From: JAFGCL01 sp964492335
Lineage (GTDB): Bacteria; Chloroflexota; Dehalococcoidia; UBA2247; RBG-13-53-26
Reading direction: 5' to 3'
Length of the DNA stretch: 64,000 bases
Assembly: GCA_964492335.1 (NCBI GenBank)
Contig: CAZBJX010000001.1
Location: forward strand, 62,001-126,000
In this document: one piece after another, positions 1-7,138 of the stretch
Layout of the letters: each line of letters begins with the position of its first letter
Position numbering within the stretch: position 1 is the first letter of the stretch
Made by a program: the position numbers and the translations under genes
The notes under the pieces: generated by a model
The model's database searches: none
What the model was told of the DNA's origin: nothing
The model's input: the letters and a program-made list of their open reading frames with translations, nothing else

Positions 1-121
1 GCAGCGTGGCCGCCAGGCCGCAGTTGCCGGTGAGCACGGCGGTGTGGAAGAGCCCCAGGCGGATGTCCCTGACGCTCTGCTCTGCCTTCAACCCCGAAAG
101 GATGTCATCGAGTATCCTCAT
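1..121 (-). CDS. DUF364/DUF4213 putative heavy-metal-chelation domain protein (5' part only)
   Basis: Only the first 40 codons, from an ATG at 121, lie in the window. The peptide begins MRILDDILSGLK and continues VRDIRLGLFHTAVL...CGLAATL. That pattern resembles the N-terminal DUF4213 half of DUF364 proteins, a Rossmann-like family predicted to bind metal or a chelate; no enzymatic activity is assigned here. It starts 15 bases downstream of the stop of the DUF134 regulator gene on the same strand, so the two are probably co-transcribed. The rest of the gene is outside the window, so the assignment rests on a short stretch. Confidence 0.6.
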   Translation of the reverse strand, partial: MRILDDILSGLKAEQSVRDIRLGLFHTAVLTGNCGLAATL

Positions 122-136
122 GGCTGTCTCTCTCCT

Positions 137-601
137 TCAGCGGCGGGGGCCTCTTCCGTGGCGCCACCCGCCTCCCCGCCCCATGCCCGGCGGAAAGAGG
201 GGCATGACGCTGGGGGTGGCGCACCTGGGGCACGTGTCGGGGGGGCCGGCTATGAGCCGCTCGAAGGGCACTTCCCACTCATGCCCGCTGACGCACCTGA
301 AGCGGCGGAACGCCATCTCGTAGTTGCCTCCCCCGATGCGGATTCCCTTCCCGTTGAGCAGGGCGTCGGCCACCTTGCGCCGGGCGGAATCCAGCACCCG
401 GGAGAAGGTGCTCCGGGACACGTTCATTCTCCGGGCGCAGTCCTCCTGCTCCAGCCCTTCCAGGTCACTCAGGCGAAGGGCCTCAGCCTCCTCAACCAGA
501 AGGGTGACCTCCACGAGTTCCTCCGGCGGTACCTGGGTGGGCCTGAACTGGGTCACCGGCGGGACAAAGGCCACCCGGCGCCATCTGTGCCGTCTTCCCA
601 C
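137..601 (-). CDS. DUF134 (UPF0251) family DNA-binding protein
   Basis: A 154-residue protein. Residues 50-70 (including EDCARRMNVSRSTFSRVL) form a sigma-like helix-turn-helix, and the preceding EALRLSDLEGL stretch is the DUF134 signature. The C-terminal third carries C103-x3-H and C124-x2-C127, a possible small zinc site, followed by a Gly/Arg-rich tail. The GTG start at 601 is supported by AGAGGA four bases upstream. DUF134 proteins are predicted regulators, often found near metal-cofactor or Mrp/NifX-type genes. Here the gene precedes a DUF364-like gene and sits behind a promoter with an ArsR-like palindrome, which fits metal-responsive control, although that role is inferred. Confidence 0.85.
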   Translation of the reverse strand: MGRRHRWRRVAFVPPVTQFRPTQVPPEELVEVTLLVEEAEALRLSDLEGLEQEDCARRMNVSRSTFSRVLDSARRKVADALLNGKGIRIGGGNYEMAFRRFRCVSGHEWEVPFERLIAGPPDTCPRCATPSVMPLFPPGMGRGGGWRHGRGPRR

Positions 602-647
602 AATGTCCTCTCGTATTTATGATCCGCTGTGCTAAATCGCCTTATTG

Positions 648-685
648 TGAACATATGCTCATAATCATTATAAGGCCTGTGTCAA
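648..685 (-). promoter_or_regulatory. Promoter with ArsR/SmtB-like palindrome upstream of DUF134 gene
   Basis: On the minus strand TTGACA (680-685) is followed after 16 bases by TATGAG (658-663). A near-perfect 14-base palindrome reading TGAACATATGCTCA on the plus strand (648-661, one mismatched pair) overlaps the -10 box. The surrounding 60 bases are AT-rich compared with the rest of the window. The palindrome resembles operators of ArsR/SmtB metal sensors, but no ArsR gene is visible here. Confidence 0.5.
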
Positions 686-712
686 GGTTCTGTCCAGGCG
701 GCGGCGCCTTCT

Positions 713-741
713 TTGACAGGCCTGCCGGCCGTGACTACCAT
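713..741 (+). promoter_or_regulatory. Sigma-70-type promoter of the GtrA gene
   Basis: TTGACA (713-718), a 17-base spacer and TACCAT (736-741). The expected start point, near 748, is only a few bases before the GTG start codon at 751. No Shine-Dalgarno sequence precedes that codon, which suggests a leaderless mRNA. Confidence 0.6.
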
Positions 742-750
742 TAGGCTCTT

Positions 751-1245
751 GTGAGTGAGGAGAGCCCCGGCAACGGCTCCAGGCGGGCCAGCCTTCCGGC
801 ACGCCTGATTTCCCTGGTCACCGGCCCCACCGGAATAGGGCGGTTCCTGCGCTTCGCCCTGGTGGGGGCCAGCGGCGTCCTGGTGGACATGCCCATTTTC
901 TGGGCCCTCGTCCAGCTGGCGCGCCTGTACGACCTCGCGGCCATACTCCCGGCCTACGCGGCGGCCACGGTCTGGAACTTCATGCTGAACGACCGCTGGA
1001 CCTTCCATGACCGGCGGGGAGAGACCGGCACCTCCGCGCTGACGCGGTTGGCCAAATACGCCCTGGTGAGCCTGCCGCCGCTGGCCTACAGGCTGGCAAC
1101 CTACTGGCCGCTGACGCGGGTGTCGGGCCAGACCAAGCTCATGGCCTATGCCATCGCCATCGTGGTGGGGATGGCCTGGAACTTCGGCGCCAACTTCCTC
1201 TGGACCTGGCGCAAGCGGAGCCGGGAGCCCCGGTCAGAGGGCTGA
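751..1245 (+). CDS. GtrA-family membrane protein
   Basis: A 164-residue protein with about four hydrophobic segments separated by short basic loops. The opening FLRFALVGASGVLVDMPIFW and the WNFMLNDRWTF and WNFGANFLWTWRK motifs are typical of GtrA-like proteins. The family is implicated in moving polyprenyl-phosphate-linked sugars across the membrane or in cell-surface polysaccharide synthesis. No glycosyltransferase partner is adjacent, so the substrate is unknown. The GTG start at 751 lies about 9 bases after the promoter -10 box and has no ribosome-binding site, so translation is probably leaderless. The gene converges on the AMMECR1 gene. Confidence 0.85.
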   Translation: MSEESPGNGSRRASLPARLISLVTGPTGIGRFLRFALVGASGVLVDMPIFWALVQLARLYDLAAILPAYAAATVWNFMLNDRWTFHDRRGETGTSALTRLAKYALVSLPPLAYRLATYWPLTRVSGQTKLMAYAIAIVVGMAWNFGANFLWTWRKRSREPRSEG

Positions 1246-1298
1246 GGCGCATGCCGGGCGCGGCCGGAGAGAGGTCCGGCCGGGGGGCTGAGGCGTGG

Positions 1299-1835
1299 CT
1301 AGAGGGTCGAGTACCTCCTGACCTGGAAGCGGTGGAGCTTCACCGGCTCCCGGGGACCGATCCCCGCTTTCTGGCGGCAGATGCTGATCTGCTCCTCGAC
1401 GGTGTCCACGCCCTCCAGGTCGGGCAACAGCAGCCCCCTGCGGTGGCCGCACTCCACGATGGCGCCGAACTTGCGGGGGTCGAGGTCCTGCGGGCCTTCC
1501 ACCGGCTCCGGCCTGGTGAGGATGTCGACGCTGTAGGTCAGGTGGGGGAGCTCGGCTGGCGTCACCGGCGGGAAGCGGGGGTCCTGGGTGGCCGAGCTGA
1601 CCGCGTTGTGCATGATCTCTTCGGCCACGTTCGATTGCTGCGGCTCGAAGGTGCCGATGCAGCCTCTCAACTGGCCGCCCTTCCTGATGGAGACGAAGAC
1701 GCCGGCCCGCTCCCTCATCTCCGGCGTCATCTGCCCCGGCGTCACCATGTAGCCCGATTTGACATAGCTCTCCACCGTGTCCCTGGCCAGCCGGGCCAGG
1801 GGGTGGAGCTTCCGGGGTGGGGACGCAGGTTCCAT
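1299..1835 (-). CDS. amrA: AMMECR1 domain protein (AmmeMemoRadiSam system protein A)
   Basis: A 178-residue AMMECR1-fold protein. The family core RGCIGTFEP is present, followed by EEIMHNAVSSATQDPRFPPV and a C-terminal strand region. The frame is open further upstream, but the ATG at 1835 is preceded by GAGGTGG at proper spacing, so that start is chosen. It lies 56 bases downstream of the radical SAM gene amrS. A, B (MEMO1-like) and radical SAM components usually occur together; the B component is not seen here. The biochemical role of the family is not firmly established. Confidence 0.88.
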   Translation of the reverse strand: MEPASPPRKLHPLARLARDTVESYVKSGYMVTPGQMTPEMRERAGVFVSIRKGGQLRGCIGTFEPQQSNVAEEIMHNAVSSATQDPRFPPVTPAELPHLTYSVDILTRPEPVEGPQDLDPRKFGAIVECGHRRGLLLPDLEGVDTVEEQISICRQKAGIGPREPVKLHRFQVRRYSTL

Positions 1836-1891
1836 AGTCCACCTCTCGGCACGGGCCTCCTCGGCGGGCGGCTCCCGGGGCCGCCCCTCTG

Positions 1892-2914
1892 TCAGACCCT
1901 GAAGTTGAGATCGGCGCCGCAGAAGCGGCACCGGGACCCGTCCAGGCCGACCACCCGGGCCCGGTAGCCCTGCCGCTTCACCACGAGCTTACCACAGGAG
2001 TAGCACCTGGTGCTCTCGCTGGCGTGGCCGGGGATGTTTCCGGCATAGACGAAGCGCAGCCCCGCCCGATGGCCGATGTCCATGGCGCGCTCCAGCGTCT
2101 CCAGCGGCGTGGGCGGGAGGTGGGCGATGCGGTGGTGGGGGTAGAAGCGGGTAACGTGCCAGGGGGTCAGCTCCCCCAGCGCGGAGCTGATCCACCCGGC
2201 TATCCCCTGGAGCTGCTCATCGTCGTCGTTCATGGTGGGGATGATGTTGGTCACCGCCTCCACATGCATGCCCCACTTGTCCTTCGCCCGCCGGGCCACG
2301 TCCAGGATGCCCCGCCATCGGGTCACCCTGGCCAGCTTCTTGTAGAAGGCGTCGGAAAAGCCCTTGATGTCCACCCGCCAGGCGTCAAGGTAGGGGCCGA
2401 TGGCATCCAGGGCCTCGGGCGTGGAGTAGCCGTTGGTCACGTAGACGGTGTACAGCCCGTGCTGCCGGGCCAGCCTGGCCGTGTCCAGCGTGTACTCCAG
2501 CCATACGGCCGGCTCGTTGTAGGTCCAGGCGATGCCGGCGGAGCCGTGCTGCCGGGCGGTCTCCACGGCAGCCTCCGGGCTGAGCAGCCGGGAGGCGCCG
2601 GCGGGCACGTCCGTGCAGGCGATCTCCCAGTTCTGGCAGTCCTGGCAGTGGAAGTTGCAGCCCCATCCGCCGAGGGAGAGGACCTCGCTGCCCGGGAAGA
2701 AGTGGAACAGCGGCTTCTTCTCGATGGGGTCAACGGCGGTCGAGGACACCTGGGCGTAGTTCAGGAGGTAGAGCCGGCCTTCCCTGTTCTGGCGGACGCG
2801 GCACACGCCCAGCTTGCCCGGGCCGATGTTGCAGCGCCACTGGCAGACGTTGCACCGCACCCGCGAATCCGGCAGCGCCTCGTAGAGCATGGCCTCCCGG
2901 AGGTCCCGCTTCAT
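1892..2914 (-). CDS. amrS: AmmeMemoRadiSam system radical SAM enzyme
   Basis: A 340-residue radical SAM protein. The cluster-binding motif GGWGCNFHCQDCQNWE places cysteines at 86, 90 and 93 (C-x3-C-x2-C). Further cysteines at 21, 24, 28 and 38 near the N-terminus and two CxxC pairs in the last 40 residues (CYSCGK, CRFCGA) suggest extra metal sites. The sequence matches the AmrS group that accompanies AMMECR1 and MEMO proteins and is related to pyruvate-formate-lyase activating enzymes. The substrate is unknown. It starts 12 bases after rsfS ends and is followed by the AMMECR1 gene, so it belongs to a four-gene minus-strand operon. Confidence 0.9.
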   Translation of the reverse strand: MKRDLREAMLYEALPDSRVRCNVCQWRCNIGPGKLGVCRVRQNREGRLYLLNYAQVSSTAVDPIEKKPLFHFFPGSEVLSLGGWGCNFHCQDCQNWEIACTDVPAGASRLLSPEAAVETARQHGSAGIAWTYNEPAVWLEYTLDTARLARQHGLYTVYVTNGYSTPEALDAIGPYLDAWRVDIKGFSDAFYKKLARVTRWRGILDVARRAKDKWGMHVEAVTNIIPTMNDDDEQLQGIAGWISSALGELTPWHVTRFYPHHRIAHLPPTPLETLERAMDIGHRAGLRFVYAGNIPGHASESTRCYSCGKLVVKRQGYRARVVGLDGSRCRFCGADLNFRV

Positions 2915-2926
2915 CGCTCACCGCCA

Positions 2927-3274
2927 CTAGATCATCTTCACTATTACTGGGGCCGCGCTCCAGAGGTTTTCCAGCTGGTAGAAGTCCCTTACGCCGGTGG
3001 TGAATATGTGGACCACGATGTCTCCCAGGTCAAGCAGCATCCATCCCGAGGCGGCCGCGCCCTCGGAGTGGTAGAAGGTCTCCCCGGCTTCTTTCAGGGT
3101 ATCGATGACGGCGCGGTGGATGGCTTCCAGCTGCCGGTCGCTCTCCCCGCTGCAGATCACGAAGTAGTCCGCGAAGGAGCAGATCTTCCTGGTGTCCAGC
3201 AGGACCACGTCGGTGGCTTGCTTGTCGGCCGCCGCCTCGACGATCTTCTTGGCCAGTTCAACGCCGTTCACCAT
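2927..3274 (-). CDS. rsfS: Ribosomal silencing factor RsfS
   Basis: A 115-residue RsfS/Iojap protein. Visible family features are TDVVLLDTRKICSFADYFVI, the CSGESDRQLEAI motif, a WMLLDLGDIVVHIF strand and the LENLW ending. RsfS binds ribosomal protein uL14 on the large subunit and blocks subunit joining when nutrients are scarce. The start is the ATG at 3274, seven bases inside the end of the upstream small gene, implying translational coupling. Coupling to the amrS/AMMECR1 pair may simply be chance operon structure. Confidence 0.93.
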   Translation of the reverse strand: MVNGVELAKKIVEAAADKQATDVVLLDTRKICSFADYFVICSGESDRQLEAIHRAVIDTLKEAGETFYHSEGAAASGWMLLDLGDIVVHIFTTGVRDFYQLENLWSAAPVIVKMI

Positions 3275-3570
3275 ATGCGGTATGAGCCGTTGCGCTCGGC
3301 CTCGTGGGAGAACTCGCTCACCAGGGCGGCGGCCTCCTGGTGGCAGCCCCTGTCCAGGGCGTCCAGGGCGGCCTGAATGAGCTGGGTCTCCCCGAACAGG
3401 CCGGGCGACAGGCATCGGGCGACGGAGCAAGGGCCGGCATCGGAGCGCCAGGCCAGCGCCTCCTTGATCTCCAGCATCTTCTCCAGCTCGCGCCGGCAGT
3501 CCCCGGCCTCGCCGGGTTCCGCGAGCCTCCTGACCAGGGACTCCACTCTGTCCTTGGTGATCACGTACAT
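3268..3570 (-). CDS. Small hypothetical protein upstream of rsfS
   Basis: A 100-residue protein starting at ATG 3570 (MYVITKDRVESLVRRL) and ending NGSYRIW. It is mostly helical and charged, with cysteines at 25, 48, 53 and 77 but no recognisable metal motif, and no membrane segment. Its stop overlaps the rsfS start by seven bases, so it is the first gene of the operon. I do not recognise the family. Overlap with rsfS and codon usage like its neighbours are the reasons for calling it a gene. Confidence 0.65.
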   Translation of the reverse strand: MYVITKDRVESLVRRLAEPGEAGDCRRELEKMLEIKEALAWRSDAGPCSVARCLSPGLFGETQLIQAALDALDRGCHQEAAALVSEFSHEAERNGSYRIW

Positions 3571-3664
3571 ATGGCCGCTCCCTGCCCGCGGAAGGCGCGG
3601 CCTTCCGCGGACCGCACACCGGTCTGCCGATAGATTACCCCAAATGCATTCCGGATGTCCATCG

Positions 3665-4741
3665 CTACTGAGGGCCCGGCGGGGGCGCTGGCCTGGCGGC
3701 GCTGGCATTCAGCCAGAGGACCGCCGCCACGCCCGCGAGCGCCGCCAGCGCTATCCCGGCGATGTATACCCAGGAGGCGGCCGACATCCCGTTGTCGGCG
3801 CCGGCCTGCTCTGCGGCGCCCGTGGTGAAGGAGGCCTCCTCCGACCATTCGGACCACGCGCCCTGGCTGTCCCGGTACCTCACCCGCCAGTAGTAGGTGG
3901 TGCCCGGGTCGAGCCCCGGGGACACCGTGATGCAGTTCAGGGGAGACCCTGCCAGGCGGGCATTGTCGAAGACCGGGTCGCGGTAGTCTCCCGGCTCCGT
4001 CGAGATCTGCCACTGGGAGGCCGACTGCATGTCGGGGCCGTCGGGGTCGGAGAAGGCCGAGGATTCCAGCCGGGGATGCCGGCTCACGCCAGCGGCGCCG
4101 GCCGCCGGGGCCGCTGCATCCGGCGGGAACGGCGGCCGGTTCAGGGTGGTGAATGAGGACTCCGCCGACCAGGCTGACCAGAGACCATTGCTGCTCTGGT
4201 GCCTCACCTGCCAGTAGTACGTGGTGCCGCCGCTGAGCTCCAGGGCGCCGGGCCCTGTCTCCAGCAGGGCGAGGCTGTCCGCCCCGGAATCGAACACGGG
4301 GCGATCGTAGTCGCCGGCCGTGGTGGTGATTCTCCATTGAGACGCCGCGTGGGTATCCGCCGCCTGGCCGGGGGAGAAGGCCGAGCACTGAAGAGTCGGG
4401 GCCAGGCTGATACCCTGCTCTCCTGCCGCCGGGGACACGTTGGAGGGCCGGCCCGGCGGGAGGCCCAGGATGCCCGAGCCCTGGGCCCTCTGGATGTAGA
4501 GGTCCTGGTCAGGGCCGCGGTGGTCCTGCCAGGCGACGATGGCCCCGCCGTGGCCGCCGGTAACGGCCGCGGGGCAGTCCTGTTCGTCGGTGGCGGCGCA
4601 GATGATGGTGTTGAGCGCCGGGCCACCGGACCAGGCCTCGGCCGGGCGCAGCGCCGGGACGGCGAGGAGCGTCAGGGACACAGCGACGGCCAGGATGACG
4701 GAAGCCGCTGCCCAGGCCAGAGAAAGCCGATCCAGTCCCAT
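3665..4741 (-). CDS. Secreted, membrane-anchored protein with two fibronectin-III-like modules
   Basis: A 358-residue exported protein. Residues 1-37 form a signal peptide or N-terminal membrane segment. A short region with WQDHRGPDQDLYIQ follows and may be a remnant of a beta-propeller-type repeat. Two fibronectin-III-like modules of about 95 residues come next, each with TTYYW(Q/R)VR and WS(A/E)xSSFTT-type strands. A C-terminal hydrophobic helix (WVYIAGIALAALAGVAAVLW) precedes a Pro-rich tail and probably anchors the protein at the cell surface. The modules recall those in the beta-helix protein at 27.1-29.3 kb. A promoter is visible at 4808-4836. The binding target is unknown. Confidence 0.8.
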   Translation of the reverse strand: MGLDRLSLAWAAASVILAVAVSLTLLAVPALRPAEAWSGGPALNTIICAATDEQDCPAAVTGGHGGAIVAWQDHRGPDQDLYIQRAQGSGILGLPPGRPSNVSPAAGEQGISLAPTLQCSAFSPGQAADTHAASQWRITTTAGDYDRPVFDSGADSLALLETGPGALELSGGTTYYWQVRHQSSNGLWSAWSAESSFTTLNRPPFPPDAAAPAAGAAGVSRHPRLESSAFSDPDGPDMQSASQWQISTEPGDYRDPVFDNARLAGSPLNCITVSPGLDPGTTYYWRVRYRDSQGAWSEWSEEASFTTGAAEQAGADNGMSAASWVYIAGIALAALAGVAAVLWLNASAARPAPPPGPQ

Positions 4742-4807
4742 AGCGGTGAGCCCTGCCTGCTGCGTCTGTTTGGACCCCCGGAGGTGCCCCCCTGCCGGCA
4801 GGGACTG

Positions 4808-4836
4808 AGGGTAGCACAGCGATTATTGGGAGTCAA
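4808..4836 (-). promoter_or_regulatory. Promoter of the fibronectin-III-like protein gene
   Basis: Minus-strand TTGACT (4831-4836), 17-base spacer, TACCCT (4808-4813). The -10 box is a weak match. It lies 66 bases upstream of the start codon at 4741. Confidence 0.4.
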
Positions 4837-4865
4837 GCGAATGATGTGCAGGCGAGGCACCGGCC

Positions 4866-5567
4866 TCAGGCCCGCACGGTGTACTCGCTCATGGGCACGA
4901 CATCGATCTTGTCGAAGTCTATGAAGCGGACACAGCTGTCGTTCATGGACCTGCGGTTCGCCTTCCGTTTGGCGTCGTCGCCCACCGCGTCGTAGAACAC
5001 GGACTGGTCGGCCATGGCCTCCGCCGGGAAGAGCTCCTCGACGATGGCGTCGTAGGGAGGCGCGGCGTAGGTCAGCGGGCGCACGATGACGTTCTGGCGG
5101 TAGCCGAAGGTCGACTGCGTGTCGATGGCGATCTGCGTGTGGCTCCCCAGCCAGACCTCCAGCCAGTGCTCGTAGCTGAGACGCGGGGGCTTCCTGAGGA
5201 TGGCGACCTGGCACATGCCCGGGGTCCTCTGGCCGTCGGCGACGATGTGTTTGGTGTTCACGATGGGCTCGGATTCCGTCACCAGGTAGCCGGCCATTCG
5301 CGCCACGGCGGCCCCGATGGCCTCCTCGAAGGGCTGGCGCCGCACCGCGGTGTCCGCCCAGATGGAGACCAGCCCTGCCGGCGCCGGCCTGGTAGTCTCC
5401 ATCCGGAGCCGTGCCGCGGGGGCCACGTCTGCGTCGGCCACCGCTATCCGCAGGCGGCGGGCACCGGCCTCCAGGGCCCGGCCGGCCAGCGGCCCCAGCA
5501 GCCTCTGCCTGAAGTCCGCCTCGGAATCGCCCTCTTGCTTCCAGACCAGGTACAGCATCTTCTCCAT
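4866..5567 (-). CDS. EthD-domain protein
   Basis: A 233-residue protein whose C-terminal half matches EthD/dimeric alpha-beta barrel proteins (CQVAILRKPPRLSYEHWLEV, WLGSHTQIA, then a strand-rich end VRFIDFDKIDVV). The N-terminal half (MLYLVWKQEGDSEADFRQRL) looks like a second, more diverged copy. EthD-like proteins are small accessory or degradative proteins of uncertain function, often found with hydrocarbon or xenobiotic catabolism genes. The gene begins 37 bases after the acyl-CoA dehydrogenase gene on the same strand, so the two are probably co-transcribed. Confidence 0.8.
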   Translation of the reverse strand: MEKMLYLVWKQEGDSEADFRQRLLGPLAGRALEAGARRLRIAVADADVAPAARLRMETTRPAPAGLVSIWADTAVRRQPFEEAIGAAVARMAGYLVTESEPIVNTKHIVADGQRTPGMCQVAILRKPPRLSYEHWLEVWLGSHTQIAIDTQSTFGYRQNVIVRPLTYAAPPYDAIVEELFPAEAMADQSVFYDAVGDDAKRKANRRSMNDSCVRFIDFDKIDVVPMSEYTVRA

Positions 5568-5604
5568 AACCGCTTCCTTTCTCGTTGCCTCCTGCCGGGG
5601 GCCG

Positions 5605-6828
5605 CTACCGGTAGGCGGAAAAACCCTTGCCCAGCAGCGTGTAGCCCGTGACCAGCTTCATCATCTCGCTGGTGCCATCGGGTATGGTCATCATCCGGGC
5701 ATCCCGGAAGTAGCGCTCCAGGGGCATCTCCGTGGCCAGGCCGGCCCCGCCGTGGACCTGCATGGCGCGGTACGTCACCCTGACCGACATCTCCCCGGCG
5801 TACACCTTGGCCATTGCCGAGAGCCTCCTGGCGTCCGGCTCCCCCCTGACGATGGCGTCCGCCGCCTTGTACCCCAGGAGCCGGGCGGTCTCGATGGACA
5901 CGGCCATGTCGTAGAGCGCCTCCTGGATCAACTGGTGCTTTCCGATGGGCCTGCCGAACTGCTTCCTCTCCCTGGCGTAGGCCAGGGCGGCGTCGAAGGA
6001 GGCCTGGGCGATGCCCACGGCGGCCAGCGCCATCCCGGCGCGGGGCAGGGTCATCATGGCCGTGAAGGGCTCCATCTGGGTGAGCAGCTTCATGAAGCCA
6101 TCGGAGAGGGGCAGCACCTCCTGCAGGCGGGGCCCCAGGGCCAGCGCGTTCCCCATCAGCACGGAGAGCTCGTTCTCTTTCGGCACCCGGCAGTCCTCGA
6201 AGAACATCTCCCCGGTGGGAGAGGCCTTCCAGCCGATCTTGTGCTGCTCATGGGCTTCCCACGGGGACACCTCCCGGTCCAGCAGCAGGAAGGTCTGCAT
6301 ACCCGTATCGGTGTTGGTGACGCCCACCAGGGCGGTGTCGGCGATGGTGGCGTTGCTGATCCAGGTCTTGGAGCCGTTGACCACGAAGTGGTCCCCCTCC
6401 GGGCGGGCGGTGGTCCGCAGCGTCGAGGTGTCGCAGCCCGCCTCGGGCTCGGTCTCGGCGAAGCACCCGATGAACTCGGCGGCCTCCAGCCGCGGCAGCA
6501 GCCGGGACCGGGCCTCCTCCGCAGCCACGGGCACGAAGATGGCGGGGAGCGCTCCCATCCCGAAGAGGGTCAGCAGGCTGGGCCACACCCGCCCCACCTC
6601 CTCGGCGAAGATGCCGAACAGTATGGGGCTGCCCACGAAAGCCCTGGCGTTGTCCGGGTCCAGGCCGATGCCCAGGGCCTGGAACCTCTTCATGATGTCG
6701 ATGGCTTCCGCCCTGGTGAGGGGCCCCGCGGCGTCCCTCCTGTCGACGATGGGCTCAAATTCCTTCCTGAGGAACTCCCGGAGGCTGTCGCGGTACATCC
6801 GCTCCTGCTCGCTGAACTCGAAGTCCAT
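5605..6828 (-). CDS. Acyl-CoA dehydrogenase
   Basis: A 407-residue flavoprotein of normal family length. The FAD/substrate signature CFAETEPEAGCDTSTLRTTA and GSKTWISNATIAD are visible in the middle beta domain, and FGRPIGKHQLIQEALYDMA in the C-terminal helical domain. The catalytic-base region reads PDGTSEMMKLV, with Glu in the usual GTxE position. It should introduce the alpha-beta double bond into an acyl-CoA and pass electrons to ETF. The chain-length preference cannot be told from sequence. It heads a two-gene unit with the EthD gene and has a promoter about 100 bases upstream. Confidence 0.93.
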   Translation of the reverse strand: MDFEFSEQERMYRDSLREFLRKEFEPIVDRRDAAGPLTRAEAIDIMKRFQALGIGLDPDNARAFVGSPILFGIFAEEVGRVWPSLLTLFGMGALPAIFVPVAAEEARSRLLPRLEAAEFIGCFAETEPEAGCDTSTLRTTARPEGDHFVVNGSKTWISNATIADTALVGVTNTDTGMQTFLLLDREVSPWEAHEQHKIGWKASPTGEMFFEDCRVPKENELSVLMGNALALGPRLQEVLPLSDGFMKLLTQMEPFTAMMTLPRAGMALAAVGIAQASFDAALAYARERKQFGRPIGKHQLIQEALYDMAVSIETARLLGYKAADAIVRGEPDARRLSAMAKVYAGEMSVRVTYRAMQVHGGAGLATEMPLERYFRDARMMTIPDGTSEMMKLVTGYTLLGKGFSAYR

Positions 6829-6924
6829 CCTACCCTCTCTCTTCGGCCACTCTGTGCGAGGCCCCCTGGCCGTGTCCCTCCGGGGATGCTCGAGGAAGGG
6901 GCAGGGGCCCGGGCGGGCACGGCT

Positions 6925-6956
6925 ATGTTAGCACAGGCGTACTCGTCTGCTGTCAA
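6925..6956 (-). promoter_or_regulatory. Possible promoter of the acyl-CoA dehydrogenase gene
   Basis: Minus-strand TTGACA (6951-6956) and TAACAT (6925-6930) with TGC just before the -10 box (extended -10). The spacer is 20 bases, longer than ideal, which lowers confidence. The rest of the 310-base gap from 6829 to 7138 holds only GC-rich inverted repeats (around 6960-7010) that might terminate purH transcription; I see no gene in it. Confidence 0.4.
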
Positions 6957-7138
6957 GATACGGCCCGCCGGGCGCGGGCGGGCCCTGGCCCGGGCCCGGG
7001 GGTTGACCGGCTTCCGGCGGCGGCGCCGGCGCTACTTCGGGCATCAACCGGGGGGTGGACTGCAGCATCCGGGCGCGGAGTCCGTGGGAGGCATTTCCAT
7101 TCTCGTCAGCCCTTACGACCCGCTCTGGGCTGCCCCGC

